Shown here: positions 24,534-34,027 of the stretch, piece after piece
Layout: each line of letters starts with the position of its first letter
How positions within the stretch are numbered: position 1 is the stretch's first letter
DNA from: Herpetosiphon geysericola
GTDB lineage: Bacteria; Chloroflexota; Chloroflexia; Chloroflexales; Herpetosiphonaceae
Length of the DNA stretch: 64,000 bases
Direction: 5' to 3'
Assembly (NCBI RefSeq): GCF_001306135.1
Contig: NZ_LGKP01000026.1
Span: forward strand, 1-64,000
Notes under the pieces: generated by a model
Databases searched by the model: none
Seen by the model: the letters and a program-made list of their open reading frames with translations, nothing else
What the model was told of the DNA's origin: nothing
Translations under genes and position numbers: made by a program

Positions 24534-24650
24534 AATACAAACCAGTAATTATTAAATTGATAAACTTAATATGCGAATTCTTGTGCTTATTTTATTAATT
24601 GCGTACCGCTACGCGATTGATTGAGCACAGGTGTTGCCTGTCAAAGAGTA

Positions 24651-24659
24651 TGCTATAAT
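24651..24659 (+). promoter_or_regulatory. Extended -10 promoter of the glycan cluster
   Basis: TGCTATAAT matches the extended -10 consensus TGnTATAAT. The -35 region is poor (TTGCCT at 24634-24639 is too close), as expected for extended -10 promoters. It lies 35 bases before the first methyltransferase start. Confidence 0.55.
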
Positions 24660-24694
24660 TCGCATTTTGTAGGTGTACTTTGGAAAGGGTAGGA

Positions 24695-25888
24695 ATGACC
24701 ATGATCCCTGTGCTTGAGCATTGGAATTCCGATGCCCTGCTTGCGATGCCCTTTGATCAATATCAGCGCTATCGGCTGAGTGCTGAAGCAATATTTTTAT
24801 TAAAACAAGCTGCTGGCGCACACGATCAGCGCTGGCGGATTCTTGATGTTGGCGGCTTTTTTCCGCCGCGCAATGGTGTAATGCCGTTGCAAGCTTTCTT
24901 CCCCGACGACGAAACCTTGGTTGTGGATACTGCCGAGTATGTGGGTGCTGGCTATCAGCAGGCTGATGGCACCAAATTGCCCTTTGATGATCAGGTGTTT
25001 GATATTGTGCTTAGTTGCGATACGCTTGAGCATATTCCGTTGCCAGGCCGCAATAGTTTTTTGGCCGAACTGCGGCGGGTGGCCAGCAGAGCGGTTTTTT
25101 TGGCAGCACCGCATAATTTAACCAATGTAGCTACTGCCGAAGCGATGTTGCGCGCTTATCTGAGCCAATTGCAAATGCACAACCCCATGCTTGATGAGCA
25201 TGTGGAATATGGCTTGCCCCAAGCGGCCTTGGTTGAGGCTTGGCTGGCCGCTGAGCAGCTTGATTATCTGGCTTTTGAAAGCGGCTACTTGGCGCATTGG
25301 CAATTGCTAATGGTGCTGAAACATTTATTGTTTCGCCAAAACCAACGCGATGCAATGCACGCCAATTTCGATGCGCTCTATAATCAACGCTTTTATACCT
25401 ACGACCAGCGCGGGCCTGGCTACCGCAAAATCTATTTAATTGCCACCAACGGGCAATTGGATTCCAGCTTGCACGCCTTGGTTGAGCGTTCACTCCAGCC
25501 TACGCCAACCGATCCTGCCAGCGATTTGTTGAGCATCGTCTTGCCTGTTTTGACTAGCACCGCCTACGATACTGTGCTGTTTCAGCAAGCCCTTACAGCC
25601 CAACTTGAGCAATTCAAGCACGATCAGCAGGCCCAAAGCCAGCAACTAGCACAGGTGCAGCAACAACTTGCCCTACAAGCAAGCAGCTTTGAGCAAATAC
25701 ACGATTTAGAGCGGCGTTTGCTTGATGCCTCGGTGTTAGCGGCGCAGCTTGAGGCCGAAAAACGTGGCGTCCAAGCCCAACTTGAGTATCTGCATTGGCA
25801 GCATAGCTTGGTTCAACAGCAGCTTAATCGCTCGCTCCCACAACGCATAACTGATCGTTTACGCCAGCTTTGGAGGAAATTTCGTTAA
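24695..25888 (+). CDS. SAM-dependent methyltransferase with C-terminal coiled coil
   Basis: The 397-residue product has a class I methyltransferase domain (residues 1-170): RILDVGGFFPP is motif I, an acidic VVDTAEYVG follows motif II, and LSCDTLEHIP is the typical post-motif loop. Residues 285-390 are a Gln-rich coiled coil (QLEQFKHDQQAQSQQLAQ and onwards). Its TAA overlaps the ATG of the double glycosyltransferase (TAATG). Coiled-coil tails at the ends of three enzymes in this cluster suggest a shared assembly at the membrane. The probable substrate is a surface glycan. Confidence 0.8.
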   Translation: MTMIPVLEHWNSDALLAMPFDQYQRYRLSAEAIFLLKQAAGAHDQRWRILDVGGFFPPRNGVMPLQAFFPDDETLVVDTAEYVGAGYQQADGTKLPFDDQVFDIVLSCDTLEHIPLPGRNSFLAELRRVASRAVFLAAPHNLTNVATAEAMLRAYLSQLQMHNPMLDEHVEYGLPQAALVEAWLAAEQLDYLAFESGYLAHWQLLMVLKHLLFRQNQRDAMHANFDALYNQRFYTYDQRGPGYRKIYLIATNGQLDSSLHALVERSLQPTPTDPASDLLSIVLPVLTSTAYDTVLFQQALTAQLEQFKHDQQAQSQQLAQVQQQLALQASSFEQIHDLERRLLDASVLAAQLEAEKRGVQAQLEYLHWQHSLVQQQLNRSLPQRITDRLRQLWRKFR

Positions 25889-28374
25889 TGAGTCAGCGTC
25901 AATTAAACGTCGTTTTCTGGAGCGGTTGTGGCGGTGAAACCCAGCGCTATCGCTGTCAGCATGCAATTGATCAGCTAAAACATCGCGGGCACAAAGCTCA
26001 ATTGTTTAACCAGACCGATTCGGCGGTTATTTCAGCAATTGCAACCGCCGATCTCGTGATTGCCCATCGGCCCAAAGCCAGCCATTTCTGGGAAACCGTG
26101 AAGCAAGCGGCGGCAGGCAAGCCATTAGTTTACGAAACCGACGATCTGTTGTTTGACCCACGTTTGGTCGATTCGATGCCGATTGTTGCCGAAAGCACTG
26201 GCTTTGAACGTCAATTTTGGCGTGCTTATGTGTTGGGCAATGGGCCAGTTTTTGAGCAATGTCAGGCGGCAATTGTTAGCACAACCCCGCTTGCAGAGGC
26301 AGCAAAAGCGTTTGATAAGCCAGTTTGGACCCACCGCAATGTGCTTGGCGACGATTGGCTGCGCTGGTGCGAAGCGGCATATCAAGCCCGCGAAGCGCAC
26401 GAGCATGTGACGATTGGTTATTTTAGCGGCACCTTTTCGCACGATGCTGACTTGCGGCTGATTGCGCCAAGTTTATTAAGCCTGTTGCAGCAAAACCCCA
26501 AGTTACGCCTCGTTTTAGGTGGCAAAATTACCCTGCCCGAGGTTTTGGCTCCGGTCGCTGCCCAAATTGAGCAATTGCCATTTGTGCCGCTGGAAGAGTT
26601 GCCAAGCCTGATGGCGCAGGCCGATATTATTTTGGCGCCCTTGGATGTGGAAAATGCCTTTACCCGCTGCCGCAGCGAATTAAAATATTTGGAAGCAGCA
26701 GCGTTACGCTTGCCAGTTGTGGCCAGCCCTATTCCCGCCTTTGCCGCAGCAATTAGCCATGGCAACAATGGCTTTTTGGCCGCTACTGAAGCAGAATGGA
26801 CCAGCCATCTGCGTAGCTTGGTTGCCGATGCAGGCTTGCGCCAAAAGCTTGGCCAAGCGGCGTATGAGCATGTGCAACGCCACTATACGATTGCCGCTGC
26901 CGCCGCCGAATATGAAGCACTGCTGTTGATGATCATTCAACGTTTTGCCACCAATGCGATTCAGCCAGCCAGCCAACCATTAATTAGCCAATTTCAGCGC
27001 GATCTATATTTTACTGATCGCTCGGTGCATATGATTACCGGCTGTGATATTGGTAATGCAGGCAATTATCGCTGCCGCCATCGCCAAGAACAGCTCGAAT
27101 GGTTTGAGATGTATAGCGGCGTTACGAGCCTCTATAACGAACCATTTAAAATTGCCGATAGTGTTAAATTCGGCATTTTAATTTTGCATCGGGTGGCGCT
27201 TGATTCGAACATTGAAGCATTAATCAACGCTCATCAGGCGCTTGGTCATCCAGTTATTTTTGATACTGATGATTTGGTGTTTCGCACCGATTTGCTGCAT
27301 TATATCGATGCGATTAAAGATTGGCCCGCCGATGAGGTTGCGCTCTATCGCGATGGGGTTGAACGCTATCGCAAAACAATGCTGCTGTGTGATGCAGTGA
27401 TTGTTTCAACCGAGCCGCTGGCCGAACAGGTGCGCGCTTTAGACCTCAACGCCTATGTGGTGCGCAATGCGCTGAGCCAAAATCAAATTAATTATGCTGC
27501 GCCTATTGCCACGCAACGCCAAGCCAAACCCGTAGCCCAAGCGAATGATCAGGTTATAATTGGCTATTTTAGCGGCACTGCAACCCATAATCGCGATTTT
27601 GAGCAAGTTGAAACTGCGCTGTTGCATATTTTGGCCAAGCACGAGCATGTGCGCTTGCGAATTGTCGGGCCTTTGCAATTATCACCAGCCTTCGATGCGG
27701 TTGCTGCACGAATTGAGCGCCGCGATCTGGTGCCGCTCGAACAATTGGCCGATGAGATTGCTGCGGTTGATTTTGCGCTCGCGCCATTGGAGCTTGATAA
27801 TCCATTTTGTCAATCGAAGAGCGAAGTCAAATATATGGAAGCAGGCTTGGTGGGCGTGCCCTTAATTGCTACGCCAATTGAAGCGTTTACCCATGCGATT
27901 ACCCACGGGGTCAATGGCATGCTGGCCGCAAACGAAGCTGAATGGATTGCCGCGCTTGAAGCAATGGTAACCGATCCTGCGTTGCGCCAACGCTTGGGCC
28001 GCGAAGCCTTGGCTGATGTGTATGAGCGCTATACGCCCAAGGCACGTAGCCGCGAATTGCACAATGCATTGATTCAAGTGTGGGTGATGTATGCCCGCCA
28101 AATGTCGTTGATCAAGAGCAATGCCTTGTTGCTTGGCGCGAATAAATCGTTATCGAATGGCACCGAAGTGTTGGTGATGCACATTGATGGCTTAATCACC
28201 AGCAATCAAGATTTACATTATCGCGTTCAAGAGCTTGAGCGTGGCAATGCAGAAGCTAAAGCCTATGCCCACCAATTAGAAATTCAGCTGCAAAACATCG
28301 CCAATGGCATGTTGATGCAATTGAGTGGCAAAGCCAAAGGGCTGCTTAAACGTCTTGTAAACCGTAAAGGATAG
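25888..28374 (+). CDS. Duplicated-domain glycosyltransferase
   Basis: The 828-residue product contains two homologous GT4-like halves (about 1-370 and 380-745). Each half has a YRC opening, a TDDL block (YETDDLLFDP and FDTDDLVFRT), a GYFSGT-x-x-H motif (VTIGYFSGTFSHDAD and VIIGYFSGTATHNRD), and a donor-site block S-E-(L/V)-KY-(L/M)-EA. Both halves keep the sugar-nucleotide-site Glu-like residues, so both may be active, perhaps adding two sugars. A C-terminal coiled coil (750-800) follows. The start overlaps the upstream methyltransferase. Acceptor and donor sugars are unknown. Confidence 0.8.
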   Translation: MSQRQLNVVFWSGCGGETQRYRCQHAIDQLKHRGHKAQLFNQTDSAVISAIATADLVIAHRPKASHFWETVKQAAAGKPLVYETDDLLFDPRLVDSMPIVAESTGFERQFWRAYVLGNGPVFEQCQAAIVSTTPLAEAAKAFDKPVWTHRNVLGDDWLRWCEAAYQAREAHEHVTIGYFSGTFSHDADLRLIAPSLLSLLQQNPKLRLVLGGKITLPEVLAPVAAQIEQLPFVPLEELPSLMAQADIILAPLDVENAFTRCRSELKYLEAAALRLPVVASPIPAFAAAISHGNNGFLAATEAEWTSHLRSLVADAGLRQKLGQAAYEHVQRHYTIAAAAAEYEALLLMIIQRFATNAIQPASQPLISQFQRDLYFTDRSVHMITGCDIGNAGNYRCRHRQEQLEWFEMYSGVTSLYNEPFKIADSVKFGILILHRVALDSNIEALINAHQALGHPVIFDTDDLVFRTDLLHYIDAIKDWPADEVALYRDGVERYRKTMLLCDAVIVSTEPLAEQVRALDLNAYVVRNALSQNQINYAAPIATQRQAKPVAQANDQVIIGYFSGTATHNRDFEQVETALLHILAKHEHVRLRIVGPLQLSPAFDAVAARIERRDLVPLEQLADEIAAVDFALAPLELDNPFCQSKSEVKYMEAGLVGVPLIATPIEAFTHAITHGVNGMLAANEAEWIAALEAMVTDPALRQRLGREALADVYERYTPKARSRELHNALIQVWVMYARQMSLIKSNALLLGANKSLSNGTEVLVMHIDGLITSNQDLHYRVQELERGNAEAKAYAHQLEIQLQNIANGMLMQLSGKAKGLLKRLVNRKG

Positions 28375-28383
28375 AACCGAGTT

Positions 28384-30129
28384 ATGCAAGTTACTGAACA
28401 TCCTCGTCTGCGAATCGCTTGGTTGCTGACCGCACCAATTGTTGGTTCTGGCGGGTATACCAATATTTTTCGAATTATTAATCTCTTGGCAAGCTTTGGC
28501 CACGAGCAAGTTATCTTTATGAATCCCAGCGATTACCCAACCGAGGCGCTGGATCGGCCTGAGCATTTTGTGCAACGCTATTTTGGCGTGGTGCATGCGC
28601 CAATTTATTTTTGGCCGCAAGAAATTAAGGGCTTTGATATTGTTTTAGCAACCCAATGGACGACCACCCAAGGCTTTGAGATGTGCGATCCGGCGATTAC
28701 ACGCGCCTATTTTGTGCAAGATTTCGAGCCATTTTTCTATGCCATGGGCGATGAATGGCTCAGTGCCGAGGCCACCTACAAACAAGGCTGGCCTTGTATT
28801 ACCTTGGGGCATTGGTTGGCCAAACATTTGCACGAGCAATATCAGGCGAAAACTTTTCCATTTGATTTTGCGGTCGAGCACGAACGCTACTATCCACGGC
28901 CTAAGTTGTTGACCAAAAAACCGCGGGTTATTTTTTATGCGCGACCATCAACACCACGCCGCTGTTTCGATTTGGGCATGCGGGCTTTGGCAATTGTCAA
29001 AGAACAACGGCCCGATGTTGAAATTGTGCTCTTTGGCGATAAACATCTCAAGCATTTTTCAGCACCGTTCAAATTTACCGCCATGGGCATTTTAAACCCA
29101 GAAGAATTGGCTGAGTTGTATGCTTCGGCCACCTTGGGCTTAGTCATTTCATCAACCAACCCTTCGTTGATGCCGCCTGAAATGATGGCATCGGGCTGTC
29201 CGGTAGTCGATATTGATCTCGCGCCAAATCACTTTTTGGTGAGCCAAGGCAAAACTGGTTTGTTGGCAACAGCAGAGCCAAAACCACTTGCTCAAGCCTT
29301 GTTAAGCGTGTTGAGCGATGAACCATTGCGCCAACGCTTGATCAAGGCTGGCCTTGAGCATGCCAAAACTTTGCGCTGGGAAAGCTCTGCCCGCGAGGTC
29401 GAAAAAGCCTTGGTTAAGCTGGTTACAACTGCTTCTGGCGCAATCAACCAACGCTTGCTGACTGATCACGAACATTTGCAAGGTGATGGCGTGAGTGCTG
29501 CTTTGAACGCCGATTTTAACATTGGCCAGCGTTTGGTTTGCCAACATGATGGTGTTTGCGGCTTTGAAGTTGCTTTGGCGCAACCAGCCAGTGGCTCGTG
29601 GCGTTTACAGATTTACGATGCACTAATTAATCCAAATCGCAGCTTGGTTGATGTAGAATCAAGCAGCATTGATCAACAATGGCTACATTTTGACTTTCCA
29701 GCTTTGCCAGCCAGCCGCAATCAAGCCTTGCACTTTGTGGTGAGTTCGACCAACGGCTCAAGCGTGCGCTTTGATTTTCGGGCTGCGGTTGGTGGCTCGT
29801 TGAGCTTCAACCATATGCCCCAACTTGGCCAGCTGTGTTGTCGCGTGTTGTATGCAGCTGCCTACGATACCCGTGAGCGTAGCGCCACGCCCGAGGTTGA
29901 CTTTTTGCGTGCCCAACAAGCGTTGGCAAATAGCGAATATATTTTATTGAGCGAATTTACCGAACGCTTGCATAACTTAATTGTGCCCAAGAAAACATGG
30001 CAAGAACGCAGCAAGAAAACCTTGCAATTAATTCGTTCTGGCAAGTTTAATCATCTTGCCCTCGAGGCCAAACAATATGGCCGCTGGATGTACGATCGGG
30101 CTAAAGCTCAATTTCGTAATTGGCGCTAA
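28384..30129 (+). CDS. GT4-family glycosyltransferase with beta-rich C-terminal domain
   Basis: The 581-residue product has an N-terminal GT-B glycosyltransferase of the GT4 type (1-350): IAWLLTAPIVGSGGYTNIFR, RVIFYARPSTPRRCFDLGM, a family-typical LGLVISSTNPSLMPPEMMAS, and GCPVVDIDLAPNHF. The E-x-M-A-S block sits where GT4 enzymes hold the nucleotide-sugar Glu. Residues 370-500 look like an added beta domain (VCQHDGVCGFEVALAQPASG) that could bind glycan, and a basic C-terminal tail follows. It begins 9 bases after the double glycosyltransferase, so they share an operon. Confidence 0.82.
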   Translation: MQVTEHPRLRIAWLLTAPIVGSGGYTNIFRIINLLASFGHEQVIFMNPSDYPTEALDRPEHFVQRYFGVVHAPIYFWPQEIKGFDIVLATQWTTTQGFEMCDPAITRAYFVQDFEPFFYAMGDEWLSAEATYKQGWPCITLGHWLAKHLHEQYQAKTFPFDFAVEHERYYPRPKLLTKKPRVIFYARPSTPRRCFDLGMRALAIVKEQRPDVEIVLFGDKHLKHFSAPFKFTAMGILNPEELAELYASATLGLVISSTNPSLMPPEMMASGCPVVDIDLAPNHFLVSQGKTGLLATAEPKPLAQALLSVLSDEPLRQRLIKAGLEHAKTLRWESSAREVEKALVKLVTTASGAINQRLLTDHEHLQGDGVSAALNADFNIGQRLVCQHDGVCGFEVALAQPASGSWRLQIYDALINPNRSLVDVESSSIDQQWLHFDFPALPASRNQALHFVVSSTNGSSVRFDFRAAVGGSLSFNHMPQLGQLCCRVLYAAAYDTRERSATPEVDFLRAQQALANSEYILLSEFTERLHNLIVPKKTWQERSKKTLQLIRSGKFNHLALEAKQYGRWMYDRAKAQFRNWR

Positions 30130-30210
30130 AGCATCGAGCAACGATCAACGGCGATCATTGCTGATTCTTGGTATATTCGTTATCTGTCTGTAGTTAATGA
30201 GGAAGAGTGT

Positions 30211-32160
30211 ATGTCGAAATGGTTGAATCGTGCAGTATTGCTTAAGTTTGCGCCAATCTTCTTGGTTATGCTTGGCTATACTGCACGTTTATTGATAATG
30301 CCTGTAACTGGACATAATGATGTACTTTTTATGCCATGGCATGCGCATTTTGTTGCCCAAGGCCATTTCAATGTTTATGAACATCTACTGAATACCTATG
30401 GCGATAGCGTTATTAATATTCCCGTGTGGGCACCCTATCCCTATGGCTTTTATGCATATACTGGGCTTTGGACGAAAATCTACGATCTCCTTGGTTTAAT
30501 CGATATTAGTAATTGGTCATCGTCATGGGCGCTTGCCCACCCAATGCGGGCGGTTTTTCTGTTTAAATTGATCTATTTACCGTTCGATATATTAATTGGT
30601 TGGGCTTTGAAACGTTATATTGGGATGAGTGCGCTCATTATGTGGGCACTTTCACCAACTGCCTTATATATGCTTTCAATGGGTCAAAACGATGTTTACG
30701 CGACTGCTTCGATGGTGCTTGGCACTGCTTTAGTTGGTCAAGCGCTGGCAGCAAACGAGCAAAAACTTCAATGGCGCAGAGCGTGGCAAGCAATGCTAGT
30801 TTTAGGCATTGGCGCATCATTCAAGCTGATTCCATTATTTTTAGTTGTACCATTAATTTTATTGCTTAACCTATCATGGACTCGGCAAACTATCCTGTTT
30901 ATGATTGGCATATTGCCATTTGTGCTCCTATCGCTGCCATTTCTAAGCAGTAAAGCCTATATTACTGGTGTACTATTTAATCCTGAAGGTACACGGATAT
31001 TTAATGAAGGAAGTTTATTCAGCGAACCTGTCTCATTCTTTTTATTTTCGTATAGTGTCTTGCTGATCTTTTTATTAAATTATCGTCGAACATGGGTCAG
31101 CGATTCTGCTTGGTGGGTTACAGCAGCAGTTATGGCAATGTTCTTTTTGTGGATTCATATTCCAACCTATTGGCTCTATTGGTTTATTCCTTTTGCGATT
31201 GTTATTGCGCTGCGTTTTGGCTATCGCGCTATCAGCATTTGGTTTTTAGCAGAATTTCTATTTGTCATTCAGATATTTAGTAAAAGCCGTGATATAAACA
31301 TTGGCTTATCACGCTATTTAGTTAATGAACTGACTTTTATGCATCCGGTGCATGCACTATCGCTGCGCTCACCATTAATTGCACAAATGTTTACCCGTTT
31401 TGAAGGATTTATCCAAAGCTTTCAATTGGCCTTATTTGGCTTTGTGCTTGGTTTGGCGGTCTATTGTTTATATCGCGTCCGTCAAGCGCAACCATTGGCG
31501 CAAGCACATTCTGGATTACTGCGCTTATTGCCAATTCCGTTAGTTGTTAATATTGGGGTCATTATTGCAGCGATGTTGCTTACGCGCGGCATGGTTATTC
31601 CAGCTCCAGCCTTTGCTGAAGCCCATTTATCAGTCCAATTGAACCAAAATACACCGACAGTTGCCCAAAGGTTTACTGGCTCGGAAACAGCATTAACAGG
31701 TTTTGCAGTTCTATTTAGAGAACCAAGTAACAATTATCCTAGCATTAACGGCTGTGTTACAACGATTCAAGAAACACGCTGTGCTCCTTTAACTGCACCA
31801 AAAGGTGAGGTTTGGGAATATGTTGGCTATAACGTGATTTACCCACCAATGGCTACGTATAATCAACCATATACACTTAGTTTGCAGCTTAGGGAATTAA
31901 ATCGCAAACTCGATTTAGGCTATCGCTCGAATCAAGAACAATTTAGCTATGGCGATGAAACAATTGCTGGTATTTTGCCGTTTATGCCAATGCATGAATT
32001 AAGTTTGAGCAAAGCTATGAGCCAATTAACCCAACATATTCGTAATGATTGGCTCTTTATTCCTATTTGGCTTGTAGTTTATGCGATCGTCATGCTTTTT
32101 TGGTGGCGCATGTTGCGTTCTGAAGTTGCTCAACCTACACCAATCACCGCAGAGATTTGA
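30211..32160 (+). CDS. Polytopic membrane glycosyltransferase (GT-C type)
   Basis: The 649-residue product has about 11-13 membrane helices. An acidic residue in the first external loop (GHNDVLFMPWHAHFVAQGHF) fits GT-C enzymes that use lipid-linked sugars. VWAPYPYGFYAYTGLW and SPTALYMLSMGQNDVYATAS resemble GT39/GT87-like mannosyltransferases. A soluble region (about 465-610) precedes the last helix. The gene is AT-richer than its neighbours, suggesting different ancestry. It ends just before the zinc-ribbon methyltransferase gene. A decayed homologous copy follows that gene. Confidence 0.75.
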   Translation: MSKWLNRAVLLKFAPIFLVMLGYTARLLIMPVTGHNDVLFMPWHAHFVAQGHFNVYEHLLNTYGDSVINIPVWAPYPYGFYAYTGLWTKIYDLLGLIDISNWSSSWALAHPMRAVFLFKLIYLPFDILIGWALKRYIGMSALIMWALSPTALYMLSMGQNDVYATASMVLGTALVGQALAANEQKLQWRRAWQAMLVLGIGASFKLIPLFLVVPLILLLNLSWTRQTILFMIGILPFVLLSLPFLSSKAYITGVLFNPEGTRIFNEGSLFSEPVSFFLFSYSVLLIFLLNYRRTWVSDSAWWVTAAVMAMFFLWIHIPTYWLYWFIPFAIVIALRFGYRAISIWFLAEFLFVIQIFSKSRDINIGLSRYLVNELTFMHPVHALSLRSPLIAQMFTRFEGFIQSFQLALFGFVLGLAVYCLYRVRQAQPLAQAHSGLLRLLPIPLVVNIGVIIAAMLLTRGMVIPAPAFAEAHLSVQLNQNTPTVAQRFTGSETALTGFAVLFREPSNNYPSINGCVTTIQETRCAPLTAPKGEVWEYVGYNVIYPPMATYNQPYTLSLQLRELNRKLDLGYRSNQEQFSYGDETIAGILPFMPMHELSLSKAMSQLTQHIRNDWLFIPIWLVVYAIVMLFWWRMLRSEVAQPTPITAEI

Positions 32161-32165
32161 TTCAA

Positions 32166-33242
32166 ATGGAATGCTCTGCCATGCAATTGCAATCAATGCC
32201 AACCGAAACCCTCAAGGCCTGCCCAAGCTGTGGTGCAACTCAAGCAGATTTGGTTTGGCAGCAAGCAGAAACATTTATTGCTGAAGGCTTAAATTTGTAT
32301 AGTTGTCGTGCGTGTGGGCAAATTTATCTTAATCCGCGTTTGACCCTTGAAAGCACCACTGTGCTCGAAAACCAAAGCGAGGTGTATGTCTACAGCGAAG
32401 CCGCCGAGCAGCAAGAAATAGCATTAAAAGCCAGCATCCTTGCCCATATTGAGCAGCATGGCCAGCTGAAACCTGGGCGGATGCTTGATCTTGGCTGTAA
32501 TCGCGGCTTGTTGTTGGTGGCAGCGCAACAGCGTGGTTGGCAACCAGTTGGGATTGAACTCTCGCCTGTGGCCGCAGAGATTGCCCGCCAGCGCTACGGT
32601 TTGATTGTCTATAGCGACCCAACCAGCCTTGCCCAGCTTGAAGCCTTCGATCTAATTACCTGTTGGCATGTGCTTGAGCATCTGCACGAGCCAGTAGCGT
32701 TTGTGCAAGAACTCGCTGCTGCGCTCAAGCCAGAGGGTGTTTTGGCAATCCAAGTGCCAGCCTATCAATTTCGCGATCAGTTTATCGAACAAGGGCAAGC
32801 TGGCAGCCTTTTGAGCGTGGTGCATACCTTGTATTTTACTGTGTCAACCCTGACGCGCTTAGTTACCCAAGCTGGCTTGTGTGTGTTTTATTGCAATGAA
32901 TCGCCAGAATATCGCATGTTGACGGTCTATGCCTGCCATCCACAGGCGTTAATGGCTCGTCTAGGCCCGCCAGCCTGGCTGTTGTATGATTTGCAGCAAG
33001 CGACTATGCGTAATGCAGAATTGACAACCCAGCTGCATGAAGCTCAGGCACAGATTCCACCATTAACCACCACGACCAATGAGCTTCAGCAGTATGTGGC
33101 GACGCTTGAAGCAACGCTTGCCAACAAAAACGCACATATCGCCCAGCTTGAAAGCCAAATCAACACGCTTGAATCGGGCCGAATACTGCGTTTGCTCAAA
33201 GCGTTGCTTCAAGCTAAGCATATTACAAAAGCAAATGAATGA
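32166..33242 (+). CDS. Zinc-ribbon SAM-dependent methyltransferase
   Basis: The 358-residue product begins with a zinc ribbon (CPSCGATQ ... CRACGQIYLNPR, four Cys) and continues as a class I methyltransferase: RMLDLGCNRGLLLVAAQQRG (motif I), GIELSPVAAEIARQRYG and LITCWHVLEHLHEP. This domain order is typical of glycan- or sugar-modifying methyltransferases. The C-terminus (about 275-345) is coiled coil (LEATLANKNAHIAQLESQIN). ATG 32166 is used; a TTG at 32157 and an ATG at 32181 are alternatives. It closes the glycan cluster. Confidence 0.78.
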   Translation: MECSAMQLQSMPTETLKACPSCGATQADLVWQQAETFIAEGLNLYSCRACGQIYLNPRLTLESTTVLENQSEVYVYSEAAEQQEIALKASILAHIEQHGQLKPGRMLDLGCNRGLLLVAAQQRGWQPVGIELSPVAAEIARQRYGLIVYSDPTSLAQLEAFDLITCWHVLEHLHEPVAFVQELAAALKPEGVLAIQVPAYQFRDQFIEQGQAGSLLSVVHTLYFTVSTLTRLVTQAGLCVFYCNESPEYRMLTVYACHPQALMARLGPPAWLLYDLQQATMRNAELTTQLHEAQAQIPPLTTTTNELQQYVATLEATLANKNAHIAQLESQINTLESGRILRLLKALLQAKHITKANE

Positions 33243-33289
33243 AATATCGATTAGGTTTGTGGGCGCTGGTGTTATATTATCGAACGCTA

Positions 33290-33984
33290 TGCCTTCCTAG
33301 TTCGCTGTAGCTGCGCCTCTGATTGCGCGTAACAATGCAGCGGTATTTTCTTTCATGCCTCGTTATGCTTCACATAGTATCAATCCAATTCATGCGCTGT
33401 CACTGCGCTCGGAGTTGGCAAGCCAGCTTTTGGCCAAACTTTGCTTGCTAAGCGGAAGCTTACAGTAGGCATTGTTTATTAGCCTGATCGTGCTGGCAGT
33501 AATCAAGTTTTATATCGCTATCAGCGGCCATCAAACCAGCGCTACGCCTGAATCAATTTGGCCTAAGCCTAATGCCTGCTACAATGAGTGCACTAAGTTC
33601 GCTGCTGGGTGTTTGGAATGCCCGTAACAATGCGATTCGGCCCCGCGAATTTGGCGCGCTGCCCAATCTGTTGGTTCTGGATGCCCAATAACCCTTTATT
33701 CAAGGCCCGATCCAATCGGATCAAAGCGAAATAACGGGGTTTGCGCCAGCAAATGCCAAGCTTCAAGCAAGTCGAAGGTCGTTTACCAAATTGTGGCCAT
33801 GGCGCATGCCCAATTTGCCAACGGCTGGCAGTGCTTAGGTCGTTTATTGCGGGCTGATCTGCTGTTTTGTGCAATTTGGGTGCTGACCACTAGCCTTGGC
33901 TTGGTATGCGGTGCCAATTTGGTTGCTCCAGCCAGCCAACGCTGGTATTGGAATGGTCGGAAATTGGCACGAAAATCAAAATAA
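33290..33984 (+). pseudogene. Decayed copy of the membrane glycosyltransferase C-terminal half
   Basis: Translated pieces in shifting frames match the protein at 30211-32160 in order. At 33382-33423 INPIHALSLRSELASQ matches MHPVHALSLRSPLIAQ. A TAG at 33466-33468 then interrupts SLQ*ALFISLIVLAV, which parallels SFQLALFGFVLGLAV. Around 33690-33750 SDQSEITGFA parallels GSETALTGFA. At 33850-33910 a stretch RADLLFCAIWVL parallels RNDWLFIPIWLV. The N-terminal half is missing and several frameshifts and stops are present. It is a remnant of a former paralogue, not an active gene. Confidence 0.7.
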
Positions 33985-33989
33985 CATTG

Positions 33990-33998
33990 TGATATAAT
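33990..33998 (+). promoter_or_regulatory. Extended -10 promoter of mqnE
   Basis: TGATATAAT fits TGnTATAAT exactly. It is 29 bases before the mqnE start, which is preceded by GGAAAGGA (34013-34020). Confidence 0.55.
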
Positions 33999-34027
33999 GA
34001 ACACAGTAACGCGGAAAGGAACTGTCT

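Noticed and set aside
33793-33984. 63-residue ORF as a separate gene
   Set aside because: It lies in the glycosyltransferase relic and has no ribosome site; a better fit is part of the decayed gene.
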